A stretch of DNA of 64,000 bases, from the NCBI RefSeq assembly GCF_900100795.1, contig NZ_FNCO01000001.1, positions 741,290 to 805,289 on the forward strand, written 5' to 3'. Below are positions 1-8,519 of the stretch, one piece after another (position 1 is the stretch's first letter; each line of letters opens with the position of its first letter). Below the pieces are notes generated by a model that was not told the DNA's origin, did not search any database, and saw only the letters and a list, made by a program, of their open reading frames with translations. The translations under genes and the position numbers were made by a program. This DNA comes from Pseudomonas abietaniphila (GTDB taxonomy: Bacteria > Pseudomonadota > Gammaproteobacteria > Pseudomonadales > Pseudomonadaceae).

Positions 1-1179
1 GGGCGCAGCCGCAACGACATCCTCGCCACCCTTGATCGCCTGCGTTGCCGGGAAGTGCTGATGAGCCTGATCGACGCGCTGATCCAGACCCGTCAGACCG
101 CCTTGAACAATGCTGAAGTCTTCGCTGAAGTGGTGATGCCTGGTTACACCCATTTGCAGCCTGCGCAGCCGATCACCTACGGGTATTACCTGTCGGCTGT
201 GGAGCAGGCCCTTGAGCGCGATTGCAAGCGCCTGACCCAGACCCTGGAAAACATGAATCAAAGCCCACTGGGCGCCGCCGCGTTTGCGGGTACGCCGTTC
301 GACATCGACCGTGCGCGCACGGCTGAACTGCTGGGTTTCGACGGGTATCTGGACAACGCACTGGACGCTGTAGGCTCACGGGATTTCATTCTGGAAAGCC
401 TGTCGCATCTGAGCCTGTTGTCGGTGTTCTGGAGTCGGGTGGCTCAGGATTACTTTGTCTGGAGCACCCACGAGTTCAGCCTGATCGACTTCCCGGACAG
501 CGTGGCCGCGACCTCGAGCATCATGCCGCAGAAGAAAAACCCGACCGTGCTCGAATACCTCAAAGGGCGTACCGGGCATATCGTCGGCCTGCTGATGGCA
601 GCGAGTGTGACGGTCAAGGGCAGCAACTTTTCCCACACCGGCGACGCCAACCGCGAAGGCACTCGGGGTTTCTGGGAAGCGGCGGAAGAAACCCTGCGTT
701 GTCTGAAACTGCTGGAGCTGGTGCTGCGCACGGCGATCCCCAACGCTGACCTCGCGGTACGTCGTGCCGGGGAAGATTTCTCTACGGCGACCGGGCTGGC
801 CGACCTCATCGTGCGTGAGGCTGACCTGTCGTTCCGCGAGGCTCATCACGTGGTCGGCGCTGCCGTGCGCATGGCCATGGACGCCGGTTTGCCTGCGCAT
901 CGTATCGACACCGACATGGTCGACCGCTGTGCCATGGAGCAACTGGGGCACGCGCTGAATCTGCCAGCGCACAAGGTCCGTGAATGCCTGGACCCGACGG
1001 CCAACGTGCAGTCCCGCGATTCGGCCGGTGGCCCTGCGTTGTCGTCGCTGCGCCCAAGCTTGCAGCGGGCCAATGCGCGCTTGCAGGAGGAGCGTCAGGC
1101 CAATCAGGCGCGACGGGACCGCCTCTCGGTCGCGCAGGACAAATTGCAAGCCGCCACGCGTGCGCAGGCCGGTCTATGA
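1..1179 (+). CDS. argH: Argininosuccinate lyase-family protein, 5' end outside the window
   Basis: This is the C-terminal part of a fumarase/argininosuccinate lyase-superfamily enzyme; the reading frame is open from base 1 and the start lies off the left edge. The first residues, GRSRNDI, match the conserved early motif of the family. The family signature is present as [10 protein letters not shown] (about 533-562 bp), which carries the catalytic serine loop. ArgH cleaves argininosuccinate to arginine and fumarate. The gene overlaps the next gene, an amino-acid ABC ATPase, by ATGA, so the two are translationally coupled. That context is unusual for the biosynthetic argH and suggests a paralogue acting on an imported compound, which is inference. 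The family call is firm; the true substrate is uncertain. Confidence 0.8.
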   Translation, partial: GRSRNDILATLDRLRCREVLMSLIDALIQTRQTALNNAEVFAEVVMPGYTHLQPAQPITYGYYLSAVEQALERDCKRLTQTLENMNQSPLGAAAFAGTPFDIDRARTAELLGFDGYLDNALDAVGSRDFILESLSHLSLLSVFWSRVAQDYFVWSTHEFSLIDFPDSVAATSSIMPQKKNPTVLEYLKGRTGHIVGLLMAASVTVKGSNFSHTGDANREGTRGFWEAAEETLRCLKLLELVLRTAIPNADLAVRRAGEDFSTATGLADLIVREADLSFREAHHVVGAAVRMAMDAGLPAHRIDTDMVDRCAMEQLGHALNLPAHKVRECLDPTANVQSRDSAGGPALSSLRPSLQRANARLQEERQANQARRDRLSVAQDKLQAATRAQAGL

Positions 1180-1916
1180 AAAGCATGTTGACGGTGCGTG
1201 GATTGCACAAGCACTTCGGCGAGCTCGAGGTGGTCAAGGGCGTCGACCTAGACGTTGCGCAGGGCGAGGTGGTCGTCATTATTGGCCCTAGCGGTTCGGG
1301 CAAGTCGACGTTCATTCGTTGCCTTAACAGCCTGGAAGAGCCTTCGGCAGGCAGCGTGGTGGTGGAGGGCGGCGACTCGGTACGGGCCGATGACCGCAAT
1401 GCCATGGCCCGCTTGCGTGAAGACATCGGCATGGTGTTTCAGGATTACACCCTGTTTCCGCACATGACGGTCATGGCCAACATGATTCTGGCGCCGGTCA
1501 AGGTCAAGAAGCAGAGCAAGGCCGAGGCCCAGGCCAATGCGCTGGCGTTGCTGGATCGTGTCGGGCTGCGGCACAAGGCCGATGGCTATCCGAGCGAGCT
1601 GTCGGGCGGGCAGCAACAGCGTGTGGCGATCGTCCGTGCTCTGGCGATGAAGCCGCGCCTGCTGCTCTTCGATGAGCCGACCTCAGCGCTGGACCCGGAA
1701 ACCGTTGGCGAAGTGCTGAACGTCATGAAGGGCCTGGCGGCGGAAGGCATGACGATGATCGTAGTGACTCACGAGATGGGCTTTGCTCGTGAAGTGGCCG
1801 ATCGGGTGGTGTTTTTCGATGGCGGCAAGATCGTTGAAATGGGCCCGCCAGCACAGATTTTCTCGGCACCTGAGCACCCTCGAACCCGGCAGTTTTTGCA
1901 GAGTGTGTTGCATTGA
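1176..1916 (+). CDS. Polar amino-acid type ABC transporter ATPase
   Basis: This is a 246-residue ATP-binding subunit of the HisP/GlnQ type, which powers uptake of polar amino acids or similar solutes at the inner membrane. Walker A is GPSGSGKST (residues 37-45), the ABC signature is LSGGQQQR (about 142-149) and Walker B is LLLFDEP (about 162-168), followed by the D-loop SALD. An H-loop histidine sits in VVTHEMG. The ATG at 1176 overlaps the stop of the lyase gene (ATGA), which fixes this start over longer upstream readings. Permease and binding-protein genes are not downstream and so probably lie left of the window. A hairpin follows the stop. Confidence 0.9.
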   Translation: MKSMLTVRGLHKHFGELEVVKGVDLDVAQGEVVVIIGPSGSGKSTFIRCLNSLEEPSAGSVVVEGGDSVRADDRNAMARLREDIGMVFQDYTLFPHMTVMANMILAPVKVKKQSKAEAQANALALLDRVGLRHKADGYPSELSGGQQQRVAIVRALAMKPRLLLFDEPTSALDPETVGEVLNVMKGLAAEGMTMIVVTHEMGFAREVADRVVFFDGGKIVEMGPPAQIFSAPEHPRTRQFLQSVLH

Positions 1917-1954
1917 GCGCTGTCTGAAGCATCCGCCGAGTTTCTGCGCTAGGG

Positions 1955-1986
1955 GCGTGGGAGGCGCCCCGTGTGGCGCTCCCACG
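1955..1986 (+). terminator. Probable transcription terminator hairpin
   Basis: A GC-rich inverted repeat (CGTGGGAG-GCGCC against GGCGC-TCCCACG) lies 38 bp after the ABC ATPase stop and is followed by a short CTTT. It sits between two convergent genes and could serve both. The T-tract is short, so the call is moderate. Confidence 0.45.
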
Positions 1987-2010
1987 GCTTTCGACCAGCA
2001 TCCATGGCGT

Positions 2011-2910
2011 TTACACAACCGCCAGGTCTTCATCCGCCGCAAACGCCTCCACCAGAAAATCCACGAACGCGCGAATCCGCGCCGACTGCCTGCGGTTCGC
2101 CGGTGACACGGCGTGGATGGGCAGCGAAGAGGGCGTGTAGCCCTCCAACACCCGAATCACCCGGCCGGCCTCAATGTCTTTGCGGTACAGCCACGACGGC
2201 GACAGTGAAATCCCCAGCCCGCTCAACACCATCTGCCGGATCGCCTCGCTGTTGTTGCTGCGCACGTTCCCGCGCGCCTGCACCTGATGCAGCCCTGCGT
2301 CGAATGTCCAGGTGTCGAAGTGTTCCAGCAGGTTGAACAGGATGCAGTTGTGCCGGGCCAGGTCGCTGGGTACTTGCGGCGCGGGGTGTTGCTCCAGGTA
2401 CGCGGGCGATGCCACGGTCAGCCGGCGGGTCAGGCCAATCTGACGGGCGATCAGGCTGCTGTCCTTGAGGTCTCCAATGCGCAACGCGACGTCCACGCCT
2501 TCACTGACGAGGTCGACATTCTGGTCGCTGAGTTGCAGGTCGATCGTGACGTCCGGATAGCGCTGCAGAAACCCGCGCAACCGGGGCGCGATCTGCAATC
2601 GGCCGAAACTGACCGAAGAGGCGATGCGCAACGGCCCCGCGACGCCTTCGCGACCGGTCTGAAAGCTGTGCTCGGCATTGTCCACGGCCGCCAGAATCTC
2701 GCGGCATTGCCGGTAGTAACGCTGTCCTTCGTCCGTGAGCGATAACTGCCGGGTGCTGCGCGCAATCAGCCGTCCGCCCAGACGCTGTTCCAGCGCACTG
2801 ATCTGTTTGCTGACCGTCGGCTGCGTCGTGCCCAGTTCGCGGGCCACTGCCGAAAAACTTCCGCGTTCGACAACTCTCACGAACATGGTCATCGCTTCAA
2901 GCGTGTCCAT
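2011..2910 (-). CDS. LysR-family transcriptional regulator
   Basis: This 299-residue protein is standard LysR length. The N-terminal winged helix-turn-helix covers about residues 1-60 (MDTLEAMTMFVRV, then the recognition region GTTQPTVSKQISALEQRLGG). The rest is a LysR substrate-binding domain with RIASSVSFGRL at its start. The start chosen is MDTLEAM at 2910, the normal N-terminus for this family; the frame stays open upstream but would add a non-LysR extension. It is divergent from the oxidoreductase at 3034 with a 123-bp shared promoter region, so it probably controls that gene in response to an unknown effector (inference). Confidence 0.88.
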   Translation of the reverse strand: MDTLEAMTMFVRVVERGSFSAVARELGTTQPTVSKQISALEQRLGGRLIARSTRQLSLTDEGQRYYRQCREILAAVDNAEHSFQTGREGVAGPLRIASSVSFGRLQIAPRLRGFLQRYPDVTIDLQLSDQNVDLVSEGVDVALRIGDLKDSSLIARQIGLTRRLTVASPAYLEQHPAPQVPSDLARHNCILFNLLEHFDTWTFDAGLHQVQARGNVRSNNSEAIRQMVLSGLGISLSPSWLYRKDIEAGRVIRVLEGYTPSSLPIHAVSPANRRQSARIRAFVDFLVEAFAADEDLAVV

Positions 2911-3033
2911 CGAAGCCTCAGTTAGTCGTGTTATGGAATGAATACTATAGCCATTTAGAGGCTTATCGGAATTATGGCGTGGGCACACACTGGCCTCATC
3001 ACCCGACACCGGGTCACTGAATCGGAGACCACC

Positions 3034-4041
3034 ATGAGCACTCATCCCTTGAACACCATGCGAGCCGCTGTCGCGGTGGAGTATCAACAGCCTCTGGACG
3101 TGCAAACGCTGCAGAAGCCGTCGCCGGCCGCAGGTCAAGTGCTGGTGCGGGTGATGGCCAGTGCCGTCAACCCGCTGGACACCAAGATCAGCGCAGGCAA
3201 GGGTGGGCATGCCCGACAGTCGCTGCCGGCGGTCTTGGGGATGGACATGGCCGGCGTCGTGGAACAGGTCGGTTCAGGCGTGACGGCCTTTGCGGTAGGC
3301 GATGAGGTCTATGGCATGGCGGGCGGCATCGGCGGGCATCAGGGCGCGCTGGCGCAGTATATCGCGGCGGACGCCGAGCTGCTGGCTCGCAAACCAAACA
3401 ACTTGAGCATGCGCGAGGCGGCGGCGTTACCGTTGATCTTCATCACCGCCTGGGAAGGGCTGGTGGACCGTGCCAATGTGCGCAGTGGTCAGAAAGTCCT
3501 GATTCACGGCGGCGCTGGCGGCGTGGGGCATGTTGCCGTGCAGATTGCCAAGGCACGTGGCGCAGACGTGTTCGCCACCGGGTCGGCGCACAGCCGGGCT
3601 GCCATTGAACGTCTTGGCGCCACCGCCATTGATTATCGAAGCAGCAGCGTCGATGACTACATGGCCCTGCACACTAGTGGCGAGGGTTTCGACATCGTTT
3701 ATGACACCGTGGGCGGCAGCACGCTGGACGCCTCGTTTGCCGCGGCAAAAATCTACACCGGGCATGTGCTCAGTTGCCTGGGCTGGGGCGACCACGCGCT
3801 GGCACCGCTGTCGTTTCGCGGCGCGACTTACTCGGGTGTGTTCACCCTGTTGCCTTTGTTGACCGGAAAGGGACGCAAGCACCACGGCGAGATCATGGCC
3901 GAGGCCACGCGGATGGCCGAAGCCGGGCAACTGCGGGTTTTATTGGACGAGCAGCGCTTCACCCTGGCAGAGGTCAATCAGGCGTATGAACGCGTCAGCC
4001 GCGCAGGCAATCAAGGGAAGGTGGTGATCGATATCGCCTGA
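3034..4041 (+). CDS. Zinc-type alcohol dehydrogenase / quinone oxidoreductase (MDR family)
   Basis: This is a 335-residue medium-chain dehydrogenase/reductase. It has the GroES-like N-terminal domain (MGMDMAGVVEQVGSG region), the NAD(P)-binding glycine motif GGAGGVG (about residue 154) and a C-terminal segment typical of zeta-crystallin/quinone oxidoreductases. Members reduce quinones, enones or related electrophiles with NADPH. The ATG at 3034 follows a GGAGA-like ribosome site seven bases upstream and is preferred to the in-frame ATG at 2974. It is transcribed away from the LysR gene, its likely regulator. The precise substrate cannot be read from the sequence. Confidence 0.85.
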   Translation: MSTHPLNTMRAAVAVEYQQPLDVQTLQKPSPAAGQVLVRVMASAVNPLDTKISAGKGGHARQSLPAVLGMDMAGVVEQVGSGVTAFAVGDEVYGMAGGIGGHQGALAQYIAADAELLARKPNNLSMREAAALPLIFITAWEGLVDRANVRSGQKVLIHGGAGGVGHVAVQIAKARGADVFATGSAHSRAAIERLGATAIDYRSSSVDDYMALHTSGEGFDIVYDTVGGSTLDASFAAAKIYTGHVLSCLGWGDHALAPLSFRGATYSGVFTLLPLLTGKGRKHHGEIMAEATRMAEAGQLRVLLDEQRFTLAEVNQAYERVSRAGNQGKVVIDIA

Positions 4042-4057
4042 TGGGCGCGGAAGCGGG

Positions 4058-5008
4058 TCAGGCCGTCGCGGTCTGGCCTGGGGTGTCGGACTCATTGTGT
4101 GCTTCACGCCAGGCATCCAGCCCGCCGACCAGTGCCTTGCCCCGTGTCAGGCCGTGTGCGCGCAGTTTCTGCGCCAGCAGGGCGGCCGACAGCTCGTTCG
4201 GGCAGGCGCAGTAAAACACCATGTCGACGTCAGCCAGTTGCGCGAGCCAGGGTTCCAGTGGTTCTTCAAGGCTGATCGACACCGCGCCGGGAATGCCTTC
4301 GACCACGGCGGTGTGAAATTTAGGGCGCACATCAATCACCACGGGCGCGTCCACCGAGTCGCGCAGGGCAAGCAACTCGGGCACGGTGATGCGTGGCACT
4401 TTCGAGGTGCGAGACATCAGGTGCCGGCGCTTCCAGTATTTCCAGCCGATGAACAGTCCGAGCGCCGTCAGCACGCCTGCGATGGCGATGGGCAGATAAC
4501 TGGCCAACAGGCTCAGCAGTGGAATGATGGCGTCAGTGAACAGCATGCCCAGCAGCAGCGCCGAGCCGGCCCAGATGAAGGAGCCGGCGAGGGAGTAACG
4601 CATGAAGGTGGCGATCGGCGTGCCGTTCATGCCCGCCACGGTGGTGACCAGCGCGCCCGCGCCGGGCAGGAATTTCGACAGCAGCATGGCCCGCGGGCCG
4701 ACGCGGTCGTAGACGTTAAGGCCCTGACGAATACAGGTGTCTTGAGACAACGAGATCTTGCAGATGGATTTCAGCAGCACGCCGCCGTAACGTTTGCCCG
4801 CCCAATACCACAAACCATCGGCGATCAGGCAGGCAACCATGGCGACCAGCACGCCTGCGCCCAGCAGAGGCTTGCTTTGCATGGCCAGCGCCCCAGTGAC
4901 AATGAGGGTGGGGTAGGCCGGGACCGGCAAGCCGATCTGTTCCAGCAGCACGTTGACGAACACCAGCAGCAGGCCGTGGCTTTCGTTCAATTGCTGGAGT
5001 TCGTTCAT
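4058..5008 (-). CDS. DedA-family membrane protein fused to a rhodanese domain
   Basis: This 316-residue protein has two parts. Residues 1 to about 205 form a DedA/SNARE-associated membrane protein with several hydrophobic helices, including the conserved region LSKFLPGAGALVTTVAGM; DedA proteins act in membrane lipid/undecaprenyl-phosphate homeostasis. Residues about 215-310 form a rhodanese-like domain (VIDVRPKFHTAVVEGIPGA) with a candidate active-site cysteine in FYCACPNE. The start MNELQQL at 5008 is the usual DedA N-terminus. The gene lies 100 bp beyond the katA stop, with a terminator between, and converges on the oxidoreductase 17 bp away. What the fusion does chemically is unknown. Confidence 0.85.
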   Translation of the reverse strand: MNELQQLNESHGLLLVFVNVLLEQIGLPVPAYPTLIVTGALAMQSKPLLGAGVLVAMVACLIADGLWYWAGKRYGGVLLKSICKISLSQDTCIRQGLNVYDRVGPRAMLLSKFLPGAGALVTTVAGMNGTPIATFMRYSLAGSFIWAGSALLLGMLFTDAIIPLLSLLASYLPIAIAGVLTALGLFIGWKYWKRRHLMSRTSKVPRITVPELLALRDSVDAPVVIDVRPKFHTAVVEGIPGAVSISLEEPLEPWLAQLADVDMVFYCACPNELSAALLAQKLRAHGLTRGKALVGGLDAWREAHNESDTPGQTATA

Positions 5009-5050
5009 GGCGGGTTGCTCCACAGAAGACGCAGGTAAAAACGGCGCAAG

Positions 5051-5088
5051 AAAAAGGGGTGTCAGTACCGTCGCCTGAACACCCCTTT
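5051..5088 (-). terminator. Rho-independent terminator of katA
   Basis: Read on the minus strand, this is a 10-bp stem (AAAGGGGTGT with ACACCCCTTT) followed by a T run, 21 bases after the katA stop. It separates katA from the DedA-rhodanese gene. Confidence 0.7.
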
Positions 5089-5108
5089 GTGTCAACGCCG
5101 AATGTGCG

Positions 5109-6545
5109 TCAGCCGAGCAACTCGATGGCTGCGGCAACCCCTGCGCCATACGCAGGGTCAGCCTTGGTGCAGTTGTCGATGTGACGCTGCTTGACCAGCG
5201 TCGACGCACCGCTGATGGCGCGAGCGGTGTTGTCGAACAGTACCTGCTGTTGCGCCGGGGTCATCAGGCGGAACAATGCGCGCGGCTGGGAGTAATAGTC
5301 GTCATCGTCCTTGCGGAAATCCCAGTTCGCTGCCGCGCCATGCAGCTCCAGCGGCGGCTCGGAGAAGTCCGGCTGTTCGACCCACGCACCCTTGCTGTTG
5401 GGCTCGTAGCCGATGGTGCCGCCGCCGTTGCGGTCCACGCGCATCTGGCCGTCGCGGTGATAGCTGTTGACCGGGCACTGTGGTGCGTTGACCGGGATCT
5501 GATGATGGTTGACCCCCAGGCGGTAGCGCTGTGCGTCGCCGTAGGAGAACAGACGGCCTTGCAGCATCTTGTCCGGCGAGAAACTGATGCCCGGCACCAC
5601 GTTGGCCGGGTTGAAGGCGGCTTGCTCCACGTCGTGGAAATAGTTCTCCGGGTTACGGTTCAACTCCAGCGTGCCGACTTCGATCAGCGGGTAGTCCGCG
5701 TGCGGCCAGACTTTGGTGAGGTCGAACGGGTGGATCTTGTACGTGTTGGCGTCCTGCTCCGGCATGATCTGCACGAACATCTTCCATTTCGGGAAGTCAC
5801 CTTTCTCGATGCTGTCGTACAGGTCGCGCTGGTGGGTTTCGCGGTCACCGGCCACCAGATCGGCGGCTTCCTGATCGGTCAGGTTCTCGATGCCTTGCTG
5901 GGTTTTCAGCGTGAACTTGACCCAGAAGCGTTCGTTTTTCGGGCTGATGAAGCTGAACGTGTGGCTGCCGAAACCGTGCATGTGACGGTAGGACTTGGGC
6001 AGGCCACGGTCGCTCATGACCACGGTCACCTGGTGCAGCGCTTCAGGCAGCGAACTCCAGAAATCCCAGTTGTTGTCGGCGCTGCGCATGTTGGTGCGTG
6101 GGTCGCGTTTGATCGCGTGGTTCAGGTCCGGGAATTTCAGCGGGTCGCGCAGGAAGAACACCGGCGTGTTGTTGCCCACCAGGTCCCAGTTGCCTTGCTC
6201 GGTGTAGAACTTGATGGCGAACCCACGGATGTCGCGCTCGGCATCGGCGGCGCCGCGCTCACCGGCCACGGTCGAGAAACGGATGAAAATGTCGGTTTGC
6301 TTGCCGATTTCCGAAAACAGCTGCGCCTTGGTATGGCGGCTGATGTCGTGGGTGACGGTGAACGTGCCGAACGCGCCGGATCCCTTGGCGTGCATGCGAC
6401 GCTCCGGGATGACTTCACGGTCGAAGTGGGCCAGTTTCTCCAGCAGCCACACGTCCTGCAGCATCAACGGGCCGCGTGGGCCCGCCGATTGTGAGTTCTG
6501 GTTATCGACGACGGGGGCGCCCGCCACTGTGGTGAGTTTATTCAT
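5109..6545 (-). CDS. katA: Monofunctional haem catalase KatA
   Basis: This 478-residue small-subunit haem catalase converts hydrogen peroxide to water and oxygen. The catalytic histidine lies in FTVTHDISR, the distal asparagine in VGNNTPVFF, and the proximal haem-ligand tyrosine in [12 protein letters not shown]. The N-terminal and C-terminal sequence agrees closely with Pseudomonas KatA, and no signal peptide is seen, so it is cytoplasmic. It is followed by its own terminator and preceded by a leader of about 320 bp that does not hold another gene. A Dps/ferritin-like gene lies upstream in the same orientation, a sensible peroxide-defence neighbour. Confidence 0.95.
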   Translation of the reverse strand: MNKLTTVAGAPVVDNQNSQSAGPRGPLMLQDVWLLEKLAHFDREVIPERRMHAKGSGAFGTFTVTHDISRHTKAQLFSEIGKQTDIFIRFSTVAGERGAADAERDIRGFAIKFYTEQGNWDLVGNNTPVFFLRDPLKFPDLNHAIKRDPRTNMRSADNNWDFWSSLPEALHQVTVVMSDRGLPKSYRHMHGFGSHTFSFISPKNERFWVKFTLKTQQGIENLTDQEAADLVAGDRETHQRDLYDSIEKGDFPKWKMFVQIMPEQDANTYKIHPFDLTKVWPHADYPLIEVGTLELNRNPENYFHDVEQAAFNPANVVPGISFSPDKMLQGRLFSYGDAQRYRLGVNHHQIPVNAPQCPVNSYHRDGQMRVDRNGGGTIGYEPNSKGAWVEQPDFSEPPLELHGAAANWDFRKDDDDYYSQPRALFRLMTPAQQQVLFDNTARAISGASTLVKQRHIDNCTKADPAYGAGVAAAIELLG

Positions 6546-6810
6546 TATCAGGCTCCGGTAAGGGACGGTCAGTCTCGCTGGATCAACGAACTTGTTCTTG
6601 GACGCTCGTGCGCCTTTTTTCTTTTTTCGGGTTATGCCCGAGGCTCAAGGAGCCTGAGATAGAGCGGTTTAGCTCATCCGGGCAGCCACCCTACCATGCA
6701 GTTGAATGATTTTTTTGCCCGCAGCGCTTCATTCGAATCGAGTGAGCGTAGTCCGTTCTCATCAATAGGTGAAATTCATGACGCGAGCGTGACCCGCGGA
6801 TAACGAGACC
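6546..6810. other. katA upstream region, no gene seen
   Basis: A 265-bp stretch contains the katA ribosome site and presumably its promoter. I see no convincing coding sequence, and I could not identify a clear OxyR site by eye. Confidence 0.5.
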
Positions 6811-6836
6811 TAAAAAAAGCGCCCGTTCAGGGCGCC
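6811..6836 (-). terminator. Rho-independent terminator of the Dps-like gene
   Basis: On the minus strand, stem GCGCCC-TGAAC-GGGCGC is followed by seven T residues, 34 bases after the stop of the 6870-7520 gene. Confidence 0.8.
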
Positions 6837-6869
6837 AAAGGGAGGAGAGAAACGGCACGGCAGGTGAAA

Positions 6870-7520
6870 CTAGAGGCGATGACTGTCAAGGGCGGTAACG
6901 GCCTGCAGGCCCGGGCTTTGTGCCCAGACTTCCATGGTCGAAAACCAGGTATGTGGGCGGGTGGTCTGGCGGCATTCGCTGGTAAACGAGGCCCCGGACG
7001 GAATGTCCAGTTTGATTTTGCAGATCAGCTGATTGGTGCGGTACAGCAGCTCACTGACCAGATTGGCCGTGGCGTAATCGCCTGCATCCACCGCTTTGTC
7101 CATGAAGTGCTGCGAACGAGCGGCCAATGCGGCCAGGTGCTGGGATAACTGATGGATTTCCTTGAAACATTCACGAAAACCCGGGGCCTGTTCGGCATCG
7201 GACAAGGACAGTGCAGGCAGCAAATCCTGTCCCGGTGTACCGTTGAACCCATGAATTTTTGCCCGCAGGAACATCATGAATTGCTGGGTCGATTGATCGA
7301 GGCCCTTGAACAATTCCTTGATGGCGCGGTAATTCAGCTTGCGCAAACGCCAGCGCACTTCCCGGGCGAAACCTCCCACCTGCTCGGTCGTGCGCAGATG
7401 TTCGTCAAGCAGTTGCACAAACGCCTCACGCTCCTGACCGTGCAGGGTGGTGAACAAACCGTGGGCATCGGCGGCGAATTCGGCGTTCAGCCCGGGCCGT
7501 GGATCGAGTTCGGCAAACAT
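6870..7520 (-). CDS. Helical protein, possibly Dps/ferritin-like
   Basis: This 216-residue, cysteine-poor, largely helical protein has no signal peptide. I do not recognise it with certainty. The segments around LLDEHLRTTEQ, FLRAKIHGFNGTPG and DAGDYATANLVSELLYRTNQ resemble the spacing and turns of a Dps/bacterioferritin four-helix bundle, including the glycine-rich turn between helices. The usual Dps ferroxidase HNFHWNV motif is not present. The ATG at 7520 follows a strong GAGGAG site, which decides it over the ATG five codons upstream. It has its own terminator and lies near katA, so a stress role is plausible but inferred. Confidence 0.6.
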   Translation of the reverse strand: MFAELDPRPGLNAEFAADAHGLFTTLHGQEREAFVQLLDEHLRTTEQVGGFAREVRWRLRKLNYRAIKELFKGLDQSTQQFMMFLRAKIHGFNGTPGQDLLPALSLSDAEQAPGFRECFKEIHQLSQHLAALAARSQHFMDKAVDAGDYATANLVSELLYRTNQLICKIKLDIPSGASFTSECRQTTRPHTWFSTMEVWAQSPGLQAVTALDSHRL

Positions 7521-7648
7521 GATGAATCTCCTCACAGTGTGCTTCGACGGGCCTGTCCGTTACGGTCTGTTTCCCACAGCTTGGAGAGAGATCGGCCTGG
7601 GCGACAGGAATGACTTAAAGGTATTCCTGCCGACGGCCCAGGTCACTT

Positions 7649-7660
7649 GTACCTAGGTAC
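7649..7660. promoter_or_regulatory. Perfect 12-bp palindrome upstream of the Dps-like gene
   Basis: GTACCTAGGTAC is a perfect palindrome about 130 bp upstream of the start at 7520. It could be an operator, but nothing else supports this. Confidence 0.25.
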
Positions 7661-7754
7661 CATGGGCTGATACGTAGGTTTTTGGCGGTCATACTTTGGT
7701 TTGTTCAACCGCCTGTGAGCAGTCGATGCCGCCCGGAATCAACGCCGCGGCACG

Positions 7755-8492
7755 CTACTGCCCGGTTTTCAACAACACCGGCTGCTCGCTGTACCGATCG
7801 GCGAACAGCTGCTTCAACTGACCCACTTTAGGCAGATCGTTGACCACGATGTAGGGGTAGGTCGGGTGGGTGGTCAGGAAGTTCTGGTGATAATCCTCGG
7901 CCGGATAAAACCCGTTGTACTGCTCGATTTTGGTGACAATCGGCGCGTTGAATGACTTGGCGGAATCGAGTTGGGCGATGTACGCCTGGGCCACGGCCTG
8001 CTGTTCCGGTGTCTCGGGGAAAATCGCCGACCGGTATTGAGTGCCGTGGTCCGGGCCCTGACGGTTCAGTTCGGTCGGGTTGTGGGCGACCGAGAAAAAG
8101 ATCTGCAGCAGTTTGCCGTAGCTCACCTGAGTTGGGTCGAAGGTCACTTCCACCGATTCGGCGTGCCCGGTGTCACCCTCACTGACGCGCTCGTATTGCG
8201 CGGTATCGGCCTTGCCGCCGGCATAACCGGAGACGACTTTTTTCACCCCTTGCACATGCTGGAACACGCCCTGGACACCCCAGAAGCAGCCGCCCGCGAG
8301 CACCGCAGTTTCGCTGTGCGAGGTGGTGATCATTTCGTCCTTCTGCGGCGGCGCGATGCTTACGGCATCTTCCGCACCGGCGAACGAGCAGGCCGCGGTT
8401 TGCAGCAGCACGGCCCCGGCAAACAGCCGAAGGCCATTGCGGCGCCAGGCAGGCAAGGCGGCGGTAAAACCGGAAACACTGAGCTTTTTCAT
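7755..8492 (-). CDS. msrA: Exported peptide methionine sulfoxide reductase A
   Basis: This 245-residue MsrA reduces methionine-S-sulfoxide in proteins. The catalytic GCFWG motif is present (about residues 66-70), together with the downstream signature GYAGG and the tail YHQNF. The roughly 50 residues before the domain include a basic stretch and a hydrophobic segment ending in TAAC, which looks like a signal or lipoprotein signal, so the enzyme is probably periplasmic. ATG at 8492 has CAGGAG eight bases upstream; the GTG at 8501 is too close to that site. The DipZ gene ends 28 bp upstream in the same orientation and is a likely electron donor. Confidence 0.92.
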   Translation of the reverse strand: MKKLSVSGFTAALPAWRRNGLRLFAGAVLLQTAACSFAGAEDAVSIAPPQKDEMITTSHSETAVLAGGCFWGVQGVFQHVQGVKKVVSGYAGGKADTAQYERVSEGDTGHAESVEVTFDPTQVSYGKLLQIFFSVAHNPTELNRQGPDHGTQYRSAIFPETPEQQAVAQAYIAQLDSAKSFNAPIVTKIEQYNGFYPAEDYHQNFLTTHPTYPYIVVNDLPKVGQLKQLFADRYSEQPVLLKTGQ

Positions 8493-8519
8493 GTCTGACA
8501 CTCCTGAAACGGGATGGAA

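Noticed and set aside
3022..5209. Longer starts for the oxidoreductase (2974), LysR (3210) and DedA-rhodanese (5209) genes
   Set aside because: The extra N-terminal residues do not match the families, and better placed ribosome sites or family N-termini exist at the chosen starts.
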